A stretch of DNA of 64,000 nucleotides from Clavaria fumosa. Lineage: Eukaryota > Basidiomycota > Agaricomycetes > Agaricales > Clavariaceae. How positions within the stretch are numbered: position 1 is the stretch's first letter; each line of letters begins with the position of its first letter. Shown one piece after another: positions 23,599 through 35,589 of this stretch. The translations under genes and the position numbers were made by a program. The stretch is from positions 1,302,001 to 1,366,000 of the forward strand of contig OX637796.1 of assembly GCA_951802425.1 (NCBI GenBank), in the 5' to 3' direction. The notes beneath the pieces are model-generated. The model had not been told where the DNA came from, did no database searches, and saw only the letters and a list, made by a program, of their open reading frames with translations.

Positions 23599-25881
23599 AT
23601 GCTTCCCTTCACTGTGCGCTTCAGGACGTTGTCCTCTTCTCTGGACATCATCCGTGTTCGTCGATCATGGCTCCACGGTATGGCTCAGCCTTCGGGTCGT
23701 CGATATGCGGCCCGCCGTTGGGGTATTGTAGGGGCCACTACCGTCATGTGCGGCGGCGTCCTCGTCGCTCTGCAGCCTAAGGGAGGTGTTCCTGAAGCTC
23801 GAGAAAAGCCACCGTTCTCTGGCTTGCTCAGATCCTACCTGGTCTACTCGCTCATCTCCATACCTTTGCTGGTCGACCACGCGCCGGCGATCCTCTCTGC
23901 GCTGACATCCGTCGCTGGCGTGAAACAAATCACAGAGTCCTTCGTCCGTGCCACCTTCTTCAGCCAGGTATGCTCGCATTGTGGTTGAGGGATATGCAAA
24001 ACAGAATAGCTCACTGCCGGCTGCGTGCCAACTAGTTCGTCGGTGGTGAAACAGTAGAAGAGACTATACCCCTTGTACATCGCTTTAGGCGAGAGAATAA
24101 GGGCGCCCTCCTCGTGTATAGCGTCGAAGTGGACCATTCAAAGGCGTCTGAACACGGCCATGCCGCCTCCTCGGACGCGCAGCAGCAGTCGCGCATGGTT
24201 GACGAAATCTTGCACTGCATTGACGTCGCGGCCGACTACGAAGACCGTGTGGGCAGAGGACCCGTTGGCGACAGGAAGACGTGGCTCGCCGTGAAGATGG
24301 TCCGTCCATCTTTTCCTGCTCTCTTGTCCTCTGCTGTGAACCTTGACGGTCTCCCTCTCGTCAAAGACTGCTCTACTTCCAGACGCCAATGCGCTTGCGC
24401 GACTCTCGTCCTATCTCCTCACCACGCGCTCCGAAACGGCTCGCGCTGTCCCCTTCCCAGGTACACCCGAGTCCACGGATCTCGCCGTACTTGAGGCGGA
24501 TCCCTCATGCACGCAGATGCGCTGTCCACTGCCAACTCCTCTATCACAGGACGACATTGTCATCCTTCGGGGTCTCTACGCGCACCTTGTTAGGATATGT
24601 ACTCGCGCACAGGAACGAGGCATCAGAGTCCTCATAGATGCCGAATACAGGTACTTTTTTCTTTCTGATTCCGTGCTGCATCAAAAATTAACCCTTTTCG
24701 GTAGCTGGTACCAGGCACGTATTTGACCCTTGTCTGTTTTACACCTGACGCTGAGCAGCACTACTCCCAAAATATCTCTTGAAGCCGGCAATAGATGCCA
24801 TGACACTCTCCCTTATGCAACGGTTCAATGCCATTCCTCCACGCACACGTGGCTCGTCGGCCCTCTCAAACCCTCAGAGCGATGTCATGCAACCGTTAGT
24901 CTATGGCACCTTCCAGGCGTACCTCCGAAGGCAAGTGAACGATCACTTTCCCTCGTTTGCTCTACCCCCTAACTTGACCTCTACACCAAACAGGACTCAG
25001 AGCCAACTCGCCGTCGCCCTCGACCACGCCGCCAAGCATAACTATGCCCTGGGCGTGAAGCTCGTGCGTGGGGCGTATCACCCGTACGAGCTAGCCGCCC
25101 ACGCGGGGCGCTACGGTAAGCAAACGCAGGGGGAGCACACCGAATCCTTCTCTCTTTCGAAGGACACGCTGCCGCCCGTGTGGACAGCCAAAGAAGACAC
25201 AGACGCATGCTTCGACACATGCGCGCAGCTCTTGCTCGAGCATGTCCGCGCTGACATCTCTGATAATCGTGGTAGCGGAGTGCCTGGGCTCGCTGTGGTG
25301 TTCGGGACGCATAATTGGGCTTCGTGCAGGCGCATTTTGGACGTGCTTGTTAAATTTGGGCTGGCAACGCAGGTGGGACAGGACGGCCCAGAAGGGAAGG
25401 TCGGATTGGGTGCCGCGGTCACGGATAGGGTGGCGGTGGCACAGTTGTATGGTGAGTGCTCAGATTTCTATACCGCAGTGGTTAGGAACAAATAGGACTC
25501 TGATGTTTGAGCACCCGCAATAAAATGATCAGGCATTGCTGATGCGTTGACGGATTACCTCGCGAACCGAACGCGTTCTCAAGCCCCGTTCGTGGTCAAG
25601 TGAGTCATCGTAAGGTGCTCTTGCGAGGACGTGTTCCGATGGTTTCATAAATTTTCTCGGACTCTAGATATATCCCATACGGAACATTGTCGGAAGTGAG
25701 TTCCTTTGCTCTCGTCTTACGCAGACCTGAACTTCCCAAAAAGGTTATGCCCTACCTCTCTCGACGAGCGATCGAGAACAAATCAGTACTCGGAGCGGGA
25801 GGCGCCGTAGAGGAGCGCCGACGAGTGTCCGCCGAGATATGGAGACGGGCTCGCTCGTTTGGACGGCTTCATGACTCGTGA
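23599..25881 (+). CDS. PUT1: Mitochondrial proline dehydrogenase
   Basis: Nine exons close in frame to 587 residues: 23599-23967, 24036-24299, 24367-24650, 24705-24714, 24785-24930, 24994-25451, 25533-25599, 25668-25695, 25744-25881. The N-terminus is basic and Ser/Arg-rich, a likely mitochondrial presequence. Family blocks are FVGGETVEETIPL, IRVLIDAEYSWYQPAIDAM, YGTFQAYLRR, LGVKLVRGAYHPYE, VVFGTHNWAS, VAQLYG, YIPYGTLSEVMPYLSRRAIE and NKSVLG. The enzyme oxidises proline to pyrroline-5-carboxylate using FAD. Exon 4 is only 10 nt. Introns 4 and 5 would begin with GC (GCACGT, GCAAGT). Intron 5 has a canonical alternative (GTGAAC donor, acceptor ACTCAG) giving LRRQSQL. This is the intact parent of every PUT1 fragment in the following array. 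Confidence 0.95.
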
Positions 25882-25939
25882 TTCCGAGATCACCACGAAC
25901 ACACGAAAATGACCCCTAGAGATGATATGATGACACTAG

Positions 25940-26730
25940 AATAGCAATACGATTGCGGTTTTCTTCGTACAACTATCCCGTGAGTTGCGACACGCGTACG
26001 CGTCCGTCATTTCCAGCGGTTGCTCTTACAACCTCCCGTTGTTGGGATTGGGGGCTCTTCTCTAGTGATCTCAAACATTCCATCCTCTTTGCAAAATATG
26101 AATGTCCCGGATGCATCAGCTGCTCCGGGAGACGACAAGGCTGCTAAAGACGATATTGTCCAACGTCGAGCAGTACTACTCCCAAACTGCGTCCTGAAGC
26201 CGGCGATATATGGCATGACACACTCCCTTATGCAACACTTCGATACCCTTCTTCCTCATGCCGCGGCGCGTCGGCCCCTCTCAATATTTTAAAAATCTCA
26301 GAGCAACATCAGACACACCATGCAACCGTTAGCCTGCAGGCGTATCCCTGGAGATGAGGAAACGATCACTTTCTCTCTTTTGCTCTACCCCTAGCTTGTC
26401 CTCCACACCAAACGCCACTCAGAGCCAGTTCGCCATTGCCGCTAAGCGTAATTATGAAGCTGGTGCCTACGCCCGCTCGACGGAGCGCAATCCTGGCGTG
26501 CCCCGTTGGAATGGTCGTGAAATGCACAAAGACGAACGACGAAGCGGGGGCATCGCGTTGTGTTGGGAGTATTGGTAGAGGCGGACGGACTTGTCAGCAG
26601 AACGCGAAGCGAGGATCGGTCGCATTCCTGGCACATCGGGTCCGCGACGAGGGTTAGGGTTTGGATGTGTCCGCGCATCGAGCTCCGCAGCAACGATCGA
26701 CGTGAAGAGGGTTAGGGTTTGGATGTGTCC
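25940..26730 (+). pseudogene. CIA1-PUT1-CIA1 mosaic fragment 1
   Basis: Four joined pieces. About 25950-26030 matches the last exon of CIA1 in minus orientation. About 26060-26150 matches the CIA1 stretch at 52090-51990 but inverted. About 26150-26490 matches PUT1 exons 5-6 in plus orientation (KPAIYGMTHSLMQ, then TQSQFAIA). About 26490-26725 matches the 5' part of CIA1 in minus orientation (SADKSVRLYQY) including its leader with GGGTTAGGGTTTGG, partly duplicated. Frames are broken throughout. Two further copies of the inner mosaic lie at 35.6 and 41.3 kb. Confidence 0.75.
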
Positions 26731-26896
26731 GTCCATTGGTTCCTGAGCATTTTGCTACTAGCACATAGTTAGCACAAAATACATACAATGCTTCTACGAT
26801 TTTCCAACTGAGTGTCTACGGACACCATCAATTTAATTTATCAGTCAAACTGAGCAAAGCTGGTCTGGTCTCAAACGTAAGGGCTTTCCATTCTGT

Positions 26897-28416
26897 TCAT
26901 TGCTTCCAAGATGGCTTCACCGTATTTCCAAAAGTGTCATTCATCCTGTTCTTGGGCTTTGTTGAGAGCCGTGGACCTGTTTCCCTACACGTGCCGCGCA
27001 AGTTCAGGGTGAGGTGCGAGGCCATCAAAGTTGTGATGCTGTTATACAAAGGGTTGAGGTCGATGGAGAGGTATGACGGGACCCATTACGCACAGCACGC
27101 TGAATGGTGCGTTTACTGCTTTCAAGTCGGGCTGATGGACTTGAGAGTTGCGTCTATGAACGACAAAAACGCAGACACTCACAGGGGCAAACTGGGCGAG
27201 ACCCCACAGGTCAGTATGGATTATCGTCCAAGACAATGAACTCACGATGAACATCATGGCTGTCACGAAATTCGAGACAGAAATGACAGCAAAGTAGAAG
27301 ATCCCTATAATCCATCGTTATCAAATTGCATCTGGGGTTCCAAATAAGGACCATACCGTCTCGGATGAAACATGTGAGTAAGGGAGTGGCTGGTCCATTA
27401 CGATTTCTCCGATAGAGACTCAGAGTGCGAGAAAGGGTAACGACAAACACCACGGTATCTGCAAGAAATTGCTCAGCCCACGGTATCTGAATTTCACTGA
27501 AGCGAAATATGAACCAAATATGAGGTCGGCGACCCAATTGAACGCAGATCGCCATGACCTGCGCAAACGAGGATCAGTCATTCAGGAGCGGTGCAAAAAC
27601 AAGTGTCACAAACGTAGAGTGAGCGCCAGTCAGGAAGCAACCATGCAGTTCTATTATAATAGTCAATGGTGTTTGAGGAAATGTCCCTGACTGACTGACT
27701 GACCTGGAGGGAGTTGGAGTCTGGTGTCATCCGTGAATCCCCACTAGAATGTAATCTAAATCAACGAAACGGAAGTGAAGCATGCACAAACGAGACAGTA
27801 CAATTTTGAGAGCAGTACAGCAGAGAAGCAGGAGAGTCATGGCTATCAGAACGTCACGCCGTCGGCCGTAGATCGCATAAATTCTCAGTATGAAGATGAC
27901 TAGACGAGGAAATGAATTTAAGTTCCCGTATGACGACTGATTAACTTACTGCTGACCGTGGTCGTTATGACCAGCCTGAATACCGCGGCATTGATTACGT
28001 AGTGATCACAAACGTCTTTAGGCCATTGCATGAAACCACCTGCGCAATTATCAGATGGAACTTATAGTAGAGAGATCAATGAGTGATGGCAACTTACTGC
28101 AATGAAATACGATAAACCCAAGACCAGGAATGTAGCGGTTCTTTGAGGACATGTCAGCGCACGAGCATGCATGGCCCCACTAGCATCTCACCATCACCCA
28201 AAGTATGGTAGCAAACGACCATGGTTGCTTCCAAATCTTTTCCACCTCGTCGGGGAACTAGCAGCTGACTTGAGCTACCCGGGGACTGTTCGACGCGAGC
28301 GACTCGGCCTACCGTGAGTATAAGATCGTACCATACCATGACTGACGCACATTCAGCTGCATTTCTAGAAAGGTTAGAAGGCAAATGAACTCACCTGTCG
28401 AGGCCAATGCATACAT
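26897..28416 (-). CDS. DUF6533-type 7-TM membrane protein, array copy 1
   Basis: Minus-strand multi-exon gene whose exons can be followed by eye. A 22-nt first exon (MYALAST, ATG at 28416) joins AECASVMVWYDLILT, then DEVEKIWKQPWSFATILWVM, NRYIPGLGFIVFHC, a VCDHYVINA exon, IFILRIYAIYGRRR, a WAFTDxTRLQLPPG-type exon, DTVVFVVTLSRTLSLYRR, IFYFAVISVSNFVTAMMF and a C-terminal exon ending VKPSWKQ. All inspected exons are open with GT/AG borders. The YDxxLT-x-DEVExIW-x(8)-NRY core matches basidiomycete DUF6533 proteins as I recall them; they are receptor-like membrane proteins of unknown function. One splice junction (near 27560) is unresolved. Function unknown. Confidence 0.6.
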
Positions 28417-29440
28417 CTTTAAAGCTTGCCTGTAAGCAGATGGTGTTATAGACGCACTAGTCCGAACGAAAGATAACATTCACAAGTTTCTAGCAGCTCG
28501 AACAAGCTGGGATGGCGTGAGTTCTGGTCGCATATTGATCTAGTCGATAGGATGCACCAGGCTTGCTTCGCATGTGTCATGATCATGCAGAGCAACTTAT
28601 ACCCTGTGGGTAGGTTTTGGGAAGCCGACTGGCGGCGGCCTTTCCCGATTACCCTGGAAGGCGTCAATCAAAGTCTTCAACCAAAAATGTGAGGACCGGT
28701 GTGTCATGAGTATTGCCAGTGGGCGTCAAGTCAAGTGCCACCAGGACACCAGGGGATTTCAATCAAATGCAGGAATTCATTTGGGCTCCACATCATGCCG
28801 ATCATTGAGCCGGTGAGAGAGTGATGGATTACCACGACGGCGCCCGAGCATCCCAACACTCGGAAAAGTCAGTGACAGAGTGATGGATTACCACGATGGC
28901 GCCTGAGCATCCCAACTCTCGCAAATGGTCTGTTCACTAGAAAGTGCGGCCACAATGATTGGTGATGGAAAAGAGGGGCCACAGTCGTGTGCGAATTCTG
29001 CAGTGAAGAGATCGTCAAAGTGCCCAAGATGATAATGCGGTAACGCAGATCCTACTTGCTTTTTTCAGGACGACGATCGTAATCATGCAAAATTGGACTT
29101 GGTCCGAGGGAGCCAAGACGGCTTATCGTAAGGACTCTCCCCTCGAATATTGCGCCACCCACACTTCAGTGTAGACATTATTGTTGGCCTCGTCGAGGTG
29201 TGATGTTGCACATAACGCATTGACGAAGTAAAAGCTGGATAAGGCGTTATGCTTACAGCATATTGAAGGAAGCATTAACTGCTTCCGGGCTGGTTCCTTC
29301 GCTATGATTCGAGATGAAAAGAATGGCGAAACGCCGTGTCTTTAAATTGTCAGTCATCAACCAGCGAAGCCCTGAGCATCAGAATCAACAATCACAGATG
29401 ACGCACATGACCAGGGGGTCTGCTGGTTGACTAAAAAGTT
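28417..29440. repeat. Upstream unit of DUF6533 copy 1
   Basis: Repeated spacer 5' of the copy, found again at 32.73, 37.96, 43.69, 47.96, 51.13 and 54.94 kb in shortened or diverged form. It holds an in-block tandem duplication of about 63 bp near 28805-28925 (GTGATGGATTACCACGA twice). A conserved distal part (29160-29440) reappears at 38640-38930 and 44355-44640. No gene is supported. Confidence 0.6.
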
Positions 29441-29444
29441 CCCC

Positions 29445-30830
29445 ATCCTCGGCGGACACTCGTCGGCGCTCCTCTACGGCGCCTCTCGCTCCGAGTACTG
29501 ATTTGTTCTTGATCGCCCGTCGCGAATACCTTCTGGGAAGTTCAGGGTCTGCCTAAGACGAGAGCAAAGGAACTCACTTCCGACAGTGTTCCGTATGGGA
29601 TATATCTGGAGTCCGAGAAAAAAAGGAAACCATCCGAAATCACGTCGCAAGAGAACCTCACTGAACCACGAACGGGGCTTGAGAACGCGTTCGGTTTGCC
29701 AGGTAATCCATCAATGCATCAGCAACGCCTGATCATTTTTATTGCGGGTGCTCAAACATCAGAGTGCTCAAACATCAGAGTGCTAACCACTGCGGTATGA
29801 AAGTCTGAGCACTCACCATATAACTGTGCCACAGCCACCCTATCCGTGACCGCGGCACCCAATCCGACCTTCCCTTCTGGGCCGTCCTCTCCCACCCGCG
29901 TTGCCAGCCCAAATTTAACAAGCACATCCAAAATGCGCCTGCACGAAGCCCAATTATGCGTCCAGAACACCACAGCAAGCCCAGGCACCCCGCTACCGCG
30001 CTTATCAGAAATGTCAGCACCGCGTGGGCGGCCAGTTCATATGGGTGGTACGCCCAAAGCATAAATATGCTTGGCGGCGTGGTCGAGGGCGGCGGCAAGC
30101 TGGCTCTGAGTCCTGTGTGGTGTAGAGGACGAGTTAGAGGGTAGAGCAAACGAGGGAAAGTGATCGTTCACTTGCCTCTGGAGGTACGCTTGGAAGGCGC
30201 CATAGACTAACGGTTGCATGATGTAGCTCTGGGATTTTGAGAGGGCCGACGAGCCGCGTGTACGTGGAGGAATGCTATTGAAGTGTTGCATAAGGGAGAG
30301 TGTTATGGCATATATTGCCAGCTTCAAGAGAGATTTTGGGAGTGCCGCCCGGCGTCAGGTGCCAACAGCACGAGATCAGAAAGGCAAAATATACCTGTAT
30401 TCAGCGCTTATGAGGCCTTTCTCCTCTGCACGAGTACATATCCTAATAAAGCTTGCGTAGAGTTCTCGGAGGACAATGTCGTCTTATTACGGAGGAGTTA
30501 GAAGTGGACATCATCGTATCTGCGCGCACGAGGGGTCCACCTCAAGTGCGGAGAGTCGGACGTGTCTGGGAAGGAGCGCGTGGTGATGGGACGTGATGCG
30601 GGAGCGCATTGGCGTCTGGAAGCAGAGTAGTCTTCGACGAGAGGAAGGTCGTCATGGTTCACAGTAGAGGACGAGAGGGCAGGGAAGAAAGACGGACCAT
30701 CTTCCCGACGAACCACGTCTTCCTATCCCCTCTGTTTACACAGTCTTCATGGTAGTTCGTATTCGGTCGCAACGTCGATGTAGTGCAAGATCTCGTCAAC
30801 CATGCGCAATATGCTGCTATGCTCGGCGAC
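29445..30830 (-). pseudogene. PUT1 fragment 1 (minus strand)
   Basis: Reads PUT1 backwards along the plus strand. The C-terminal exon region begins near 29445, then GLAVVFWTHNWASCRRILDVL (29900s), AYHPYELAAHA, TQSQLAAALDHAAKH, AIYAITLSLMQHFN (30300s), and finally the exon 3 and exon 2 regions near 30480-30830. Stops, frameshifts and deletions break it; the microexon region is fused and damaged. It continues without a gap into the LTA4H piece. Confidence 0.85.
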
Positions 30831-31010
30831 AACAACACGTGCTCCTTCTCCAACCACCTCAAGGCCGTGCTTTACTTCGTGGTTCGGTAGGAGACTTTGA
30901 CGTTGAGCTAGAGCTTGACGTCAAGATGGGAACGTGGAGCGCATTCCTGGCGCATCGAGCTCCGCGACGATGATCGACATGACGAGGGTTAGGGTTTGAA
31001 TGCGATCGTC
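30830..31010 (-). pseudogene. LTA4H fragment and CIA1 leader joined to PUT1 fragment 1
   Basis: On the minus strand, ALRWLEKEHVLLSPS from the aminopeptidase gene runs into PUT1 at the same join seen at 34.83, 40.42 and 45.61 kb. Upstream of it (about 30945-31010) is a scrap of the CIA1 5' end with GAGGGTTAGGGTTTG. Confidence 0.75.
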
Positions 31011-31180
31011 CATTGGTTCCTGAGCGTTTTGCAACTAAATTGCAGCACATAGTCTTTAAGACAGTATAGCACAAAATATATACAATGCTATTACGATCTT
31101 CCAACCGAGTGTCTACGGACACCATCAATGTAATTTAGCCATCAGCAGTCAAACTGAGCGAAGCTGGACTCGTCTCAAAC

Positions 31181-32729
31181 TTAAGGACTTTCCATGCTGT
31201 TCGTTGCATTCCAAGATGGCTTCACCGTATTTCCAAAAGTGCCATTCATCCTGTCCCTGGACTTTGTAACGACCCGTGGACCTATTTTGCTATATGTGCC
31301 GCGCAAGTTCAGGATGAGGTGCGAGGCCATCAAAGTTGTGATGCTGTTATACAAAGGGTTGAGGTCGACGGAGAGATATGACGAGACCCATTACGTACAG
31401 CACACTGAATGGTGCGTTAACTGCTTTCAAGTCGGGCTGATGATGGTCTTGAGAGTTGCGTCTATGAACGATAAAAACGCAGACACTTACAGGGGCAAAC
31501 TGGGCGAGACACCCCACACGTCAGTATGGATTATCATCAGAGACAATGAACTCACGATGAACATCATGGCTGTCACAAAATTCGAGACAAAAATGACAGC
31601 GAAGTATAAGATCCCTATGATCCATTGTCATCAAAATTGCATCTGGGGTTCCAAATAAGGGCCATACCATCTCGGATTAAACATGTGAGTAAGGGAGTGA
31701 CTGGTCCATTGCGATTTCTCCGGTAGAGACTCAGAGTGCGAGAAAGGGTAATGACAAACACCACGGTATCTGCAAGAAATTGCTCAGCCCAACAGTACCT
31801 GAATTTCACTGAAGCGAAATATGAACCAAATATGAGGTCGGCGACCCAATTGAACGCAGATCGCTTTGACCTGCGCAAAAGAGAATCAGTCATTCAGGAG
31901 CGGTGCCAAAACAAGTGTCACAAACGCAGAGTGAGTGCCAGTCAGGAAGCAACCATGCAGTCCTATTATACTAGTCAATCGTGCTTGAGGAAATGTCCCT
32001 GATTGGCTGACTGACCTGGAGGGAGTTGGAGTCTGGTGTCGTCCGTGAATCCCCACTAGAATGTTATCTAGATCAACGAAACGAAAAGTAAAGCGTGCAC
32101 AAACGAAACAGTACAATTTTGAGAGCAGTACAGCAGAGGAGTAGGAGTATCATGGCCATCAGAACGTCACGCCGTCGGCCGTAGATCGCATAAATTCTCA
32201 GTATGAAGATGACTAGACGAGGAAATGAATTTAAGTTCCCGTATGACGGCTAATTAACTTACTGCTGACCGTGGTCGTTATGACCAGTCTGAGTGCCGCG
32301 GCATAGATTACGTAGTGATCACAAACGTCTTTAGGCCATTGCATGAAACCACCTGCGAAATTATCAGCTGGAACTTATGCTAGAGAGATCAATGAGTGAT
32401 GGCAACTTACTGCAATGAAATACGATAAACCCAAGTCCAGGAATGTAGCGATTCTTTGAGGAGATGTCAGCGCACGAGCATGCATGGCCCCACTAGCATC
32501 TCACCATCACCCAAAGTATGGTAGCAAACGACCATGGTTGCTTCCAAATCTTTTCCACCTCGTCGGGAAACTAGCAGCTGACTTGAGCTACCCGGGAACT
32601 GCTCGACGCAAGCGAGTAGGCTTACCGTGAGTATAAGATCGTACCATAACATGACTGACGCATATTCAGCTGCAGATCAAGAGAGGTCAGGAAGAAAATG
32701 AACTCACCTGTCGAGGCCAATGAATACAT
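31181..32729 (-). CDS. DUF6533-type 7-TM membrane protein, array copy 2
   Basis: Same exon order as copy 1 from ATG 32729 (MYSLAST) to a stop at 31181, with C-terminal exon ITTLMASHLILNLR-type text ending NATNSMESP. The core exons (YDLILT, PDEVEKIWKQPWSFATILWV, NRYIPGLGFI, RIYAIYGRRR, DTVVFVITLSRTLSLYRR, ILYFAVIFVSNFVTAMMF) are open where checked. Nearly identical to copies 1 and 3 over long stretches, so duplication is recent. Whether it is expressed cannot be told. Confidence 0.55.
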
Positions 32730-33445
32730 CTTGTAAGTTTGCCTGTAAGCATATGATGTTATGGATGCACTAGTCCGAATGAAAGATAACATTCACAAGT
32801 TTCTAGCAGCTCGAGCAAGGTGGGATGCCGTGAGTTCTGGTTGCATATTGATCTAGTCGATAGGATGCACCAGGCTTGCTTCGCATATGTCGTGATCAAG
32901 CAGAGGAACTTATACCCTGCCCGTCGCAGCCGCTTACCATGCCAGATGAATTCTCGGAAGTCAACTGGCGGCGGCCTTTCCCGATTACTCTGGAAGGTAT
33001 CAATCAAAGTCTTCAACCAAAAATGTGAGGACCACTGTGCCCTGAGTATTGCGTGAGCGTCAAGTCGAGTGCCACCAGGACACCAGGGGATTTCAACCAA
33101 ATGCAGGAACCCATTTGGGCTCCACATCATGCCGATCATTGAGCTGATGAGAGAGTGATGGATTACCACGACGGCGCCCGAGCATCCCAACACTCGGAAA
33201 AGTCTGTTCACTAGAAGATGCGATTACAATAATCGGTGATGGGAAAGAGGGGCCATAGCACGAATTCTGCAATGGAGAGATCGTCAAGGTGCCCATGATA
33301 GGTAACTCAGATCCTACTTCCTTTTTCAGGACGACGATCGTTATTTATGGCAATCATGCAAAATTGGACTCAGTCCGAGGGGAGCCAAGACGGCTTACTG
33401 TAAACGTGTTGAGGACTCTCCTCTCGAATGTTGCGCCACCTACAC
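32730..33445. repeat. Upstream unit of DUF6533 copy 2, with a 150-codon minus-strand frame
   Basis: Contains an open minus-strand frame 33211-32759 (MNRLFRVLGCSG...), partly conserved in copies 1, 3 and 4 (28667-28446, 38391-37990, 43994-43716) but of differing length and with indels. No family was recognised and the changes do not respect codons well, so it is treated as a repeated promoter/leader. Confidence 0.4.
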
Positions 33446-33447
33446 TT

Positions 33448-34825
33448 TAGCGCTCCTCTACAGCGCCTCCCGCTCCGAGTACTGATTTGTTCTTGATCGC
33501 TCGTCGCGAGGTACAGCGTAACTTTTTGGGGAAGTTCAGGTCTGCCTAAGACGAGAGAAAAGGACCGACAATGTTCCGTATGGGATATATCGGGAGTCCG
33601 GCAAAAAAATGGAAACCATCAGGAATCACGTCGTCGCAAGAGGATCCTACGATGACTCACCTGACCACGAACGAGGCTTGAGAACGTGTGCGGTTCACGA
33701 GGTAACCCGTCAACGCATCAGCAACGCCTGATCTTTTTCTTGCGGGTGCTCAAACATCAGAGTCCTATTTGTCCCTAACCACTGCGATATAAAGGTCTGA
33801 GCACTCACCATACAACTACATGCCACCGCCACCCTCTCCGTGACCTTGCGACCTTCCCTTCTGGGCCGTCCTCTTCCACCTGCGTTGCCAGCCCAAATTT
33901 AACAAGCACGTCCAAAATGCGCCTGCACGAAGCCTAATTATGCGTCCCGAACACCACAGCGAGCCCAGGCACCCGCTACCGCGCTTATCAGAGATGTCAG
34001 CGCGGACATGCTCGAGCGGGAGCTGGGCGAATGTGTCGAAGCATGCGTCTGTGTCTTTTTTGGCTGTCTACACGGGCGGCAGTGTCCTAAGAGAGAGATA
34101 TATAATGATACGGCATGCTTCTCCTGCGCTTGATTACCGTAGCGCCCCGCGTGGGCGGCCAGAACACCACAGCGTGTCCTAAGAGAGAAAGAGATAAAGA
34201 TACGGCGTGGTCGAGGGCGGCGGCAAGCCCGCTCTGAGTCCTGTTTGGTGTAGAGAACAAGTTAGAGGGTAGAGCAAACGAGGGAAAGTGATCGCTCACT
34301 TGCCTCCGGAGGTACTCCTGAAAGGTGCCATTGACTAACGTTTGCATGACGTCGTTCTGAGGTTTTGAGAGGGCCGACGCGCCGCGTCTACGTGGAGGAA
34401 TGGTATTGAAGCGTTGCATAAGGGAGAGTGTCATGACATCTATTGTCGGCTTCGAGAGAAATTTGAGGGGTACCGCCCGGCGTCAGGTACCAGCAGCACG
34501 AGATCAGAAAGGCAAAGTCTACTTGTATTCAGCGTTTATGAGGCCTTTCTCCTGTGCACGAGTACAAGGTACGCGTAGAGTTCTCGAAGGACAATGTCGT
34601 CTTATGACGGGGAGGATAGCACAAGCGCGTGGTGATGGGATGGGATAACGCGCGAACGCATTGGCGTCTGGAAGTAGAGCAATTTTTGACGAGAGGAAGG
34701 CCGTCACAGTTCATAGTAGAGGGCAGGAAAGAGAGACGGACCATCTTCCCGACGAGCCACGTCTTCCTTTCGCGTCTGACAGTGGTTGCAGTGCAAGATC
34801 TCGTCAACCATGCCTAATTGCTGCA
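33448..34825 (-). pseudogene. PUT1 fragment 2 (minus strand)
   Basis: C-terminal exons at about 33448-33640 (NKSVLG region), the HNWAS region near 33930 with deletions, an internal deletion that removes most of the AYHPYE block, then MTLSLMQRFNTIPPRRR at 34434-34380 and the exon 3-2 region to about 34820. Many frameshifts. Collinear with fragments 1 and 3. Confidence 0.85.
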
Positions 34826-35105
34826 ATGCGTGGCGACGTCAGCACATGCTCCTTCTCCAACCATCTCAAGGCCGTGCTATGCTTCGTGGTTCTGTAGGAG
34901 ACTTTGGCGATGATGGTTGAGCTAGAGCTTGACGTCGGGATGGGGATGTGGAGCGCGGATTCCCTCACTTGATCCTTGGCGAACGGCACATCTACATCGC
35001 CAACTGAAGCGCTCTCGATATGCAAGTCTCCAGTGTCGAAGTTGGGCGAGATGTGGGGGTCAGTGTTATCCGCAATCCCAGCGGTGATTTTGCATCTCCT
35101 CGTTG
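34825..35105 (-). pseudogene. LTA4H N-terminal fragment joined to PUT1 fragment 2
   Basis: Minus-strand reading 35025-34850 gives [36 protein letters not shown], then TALRWLEKEHV. This is the N-terminal beta domain of the M1 aminopeptidase that is intact at 55.96 kb. It runs into PUT1 sequence at about 34825 within what is an intron of the parent LTA4H gene. Confidence 0.85.
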
Positions 35106-35159
35106 ACTATCGTTTTTGATGCTCAGCGCTCAGATATGACCATCACGGTGTTCAAGCTT

Positions 35160-35480
35160 TCAAGGTACTGTACTTCCTGTTGCAGTCTGACCTACGGGTC
35201 ACTTTCTTGGGTTTTGATATCTTCTCAAAGAACCGCTATATTCCTGGTCTCTGGTTTACAAGAGTGAGAAGTAACTGCGACATCTCTTCATACCACATTC
35301 CAACGATCGTTCGTTATGTCGTTGACCTAAAGCCGGACCACTTCGTCAGGTATGCCGAAGCTGTCAGAGTCTGACAGTCAGACACTCAATGTTCTAGATA
35401 TTTATGCAAATACGGTTGACGGCGTGGCGTTCTGATGTCATGATTGCCCTGGTAAATCCAGCGCTTCACATGGAGGGTAA
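35160..35480 (+). pseudogene. Diverged DUF6533 exon fragment (plus strand), copy a
   Basis: Plus-strand text FSKNRYIPGLWFTRVRS, then PDHFVRYAEAVR and a remnant of the RIYAIYGRRR exon correspond to exons 4-6 of the array genes, but much diverged and in opposite orientation. An almost identical piece is at 40.76 kb, and an inverted one at 45.0 kb. Confidence 0.7.
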
Positions 35481-35589
35481 GTAGTAAAAATGCAGTCCTG
35501 TTGAACTGCCTCAATCGCGCTTAGGAAATGTGAGGCACCAGCCTTGACCGGCCAACAGGGAATCCGAATCCCGTTGTGGCTCTTTTCCA

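Noticed and set aside
26640..26730. Possible interstitial telomere from GGGTTAGGGTTTGG
   Set aside because: Only one or two units, and the same word forms part of the CIA1 leader at 53.2 kb, so it came with the CIA1 fragment.
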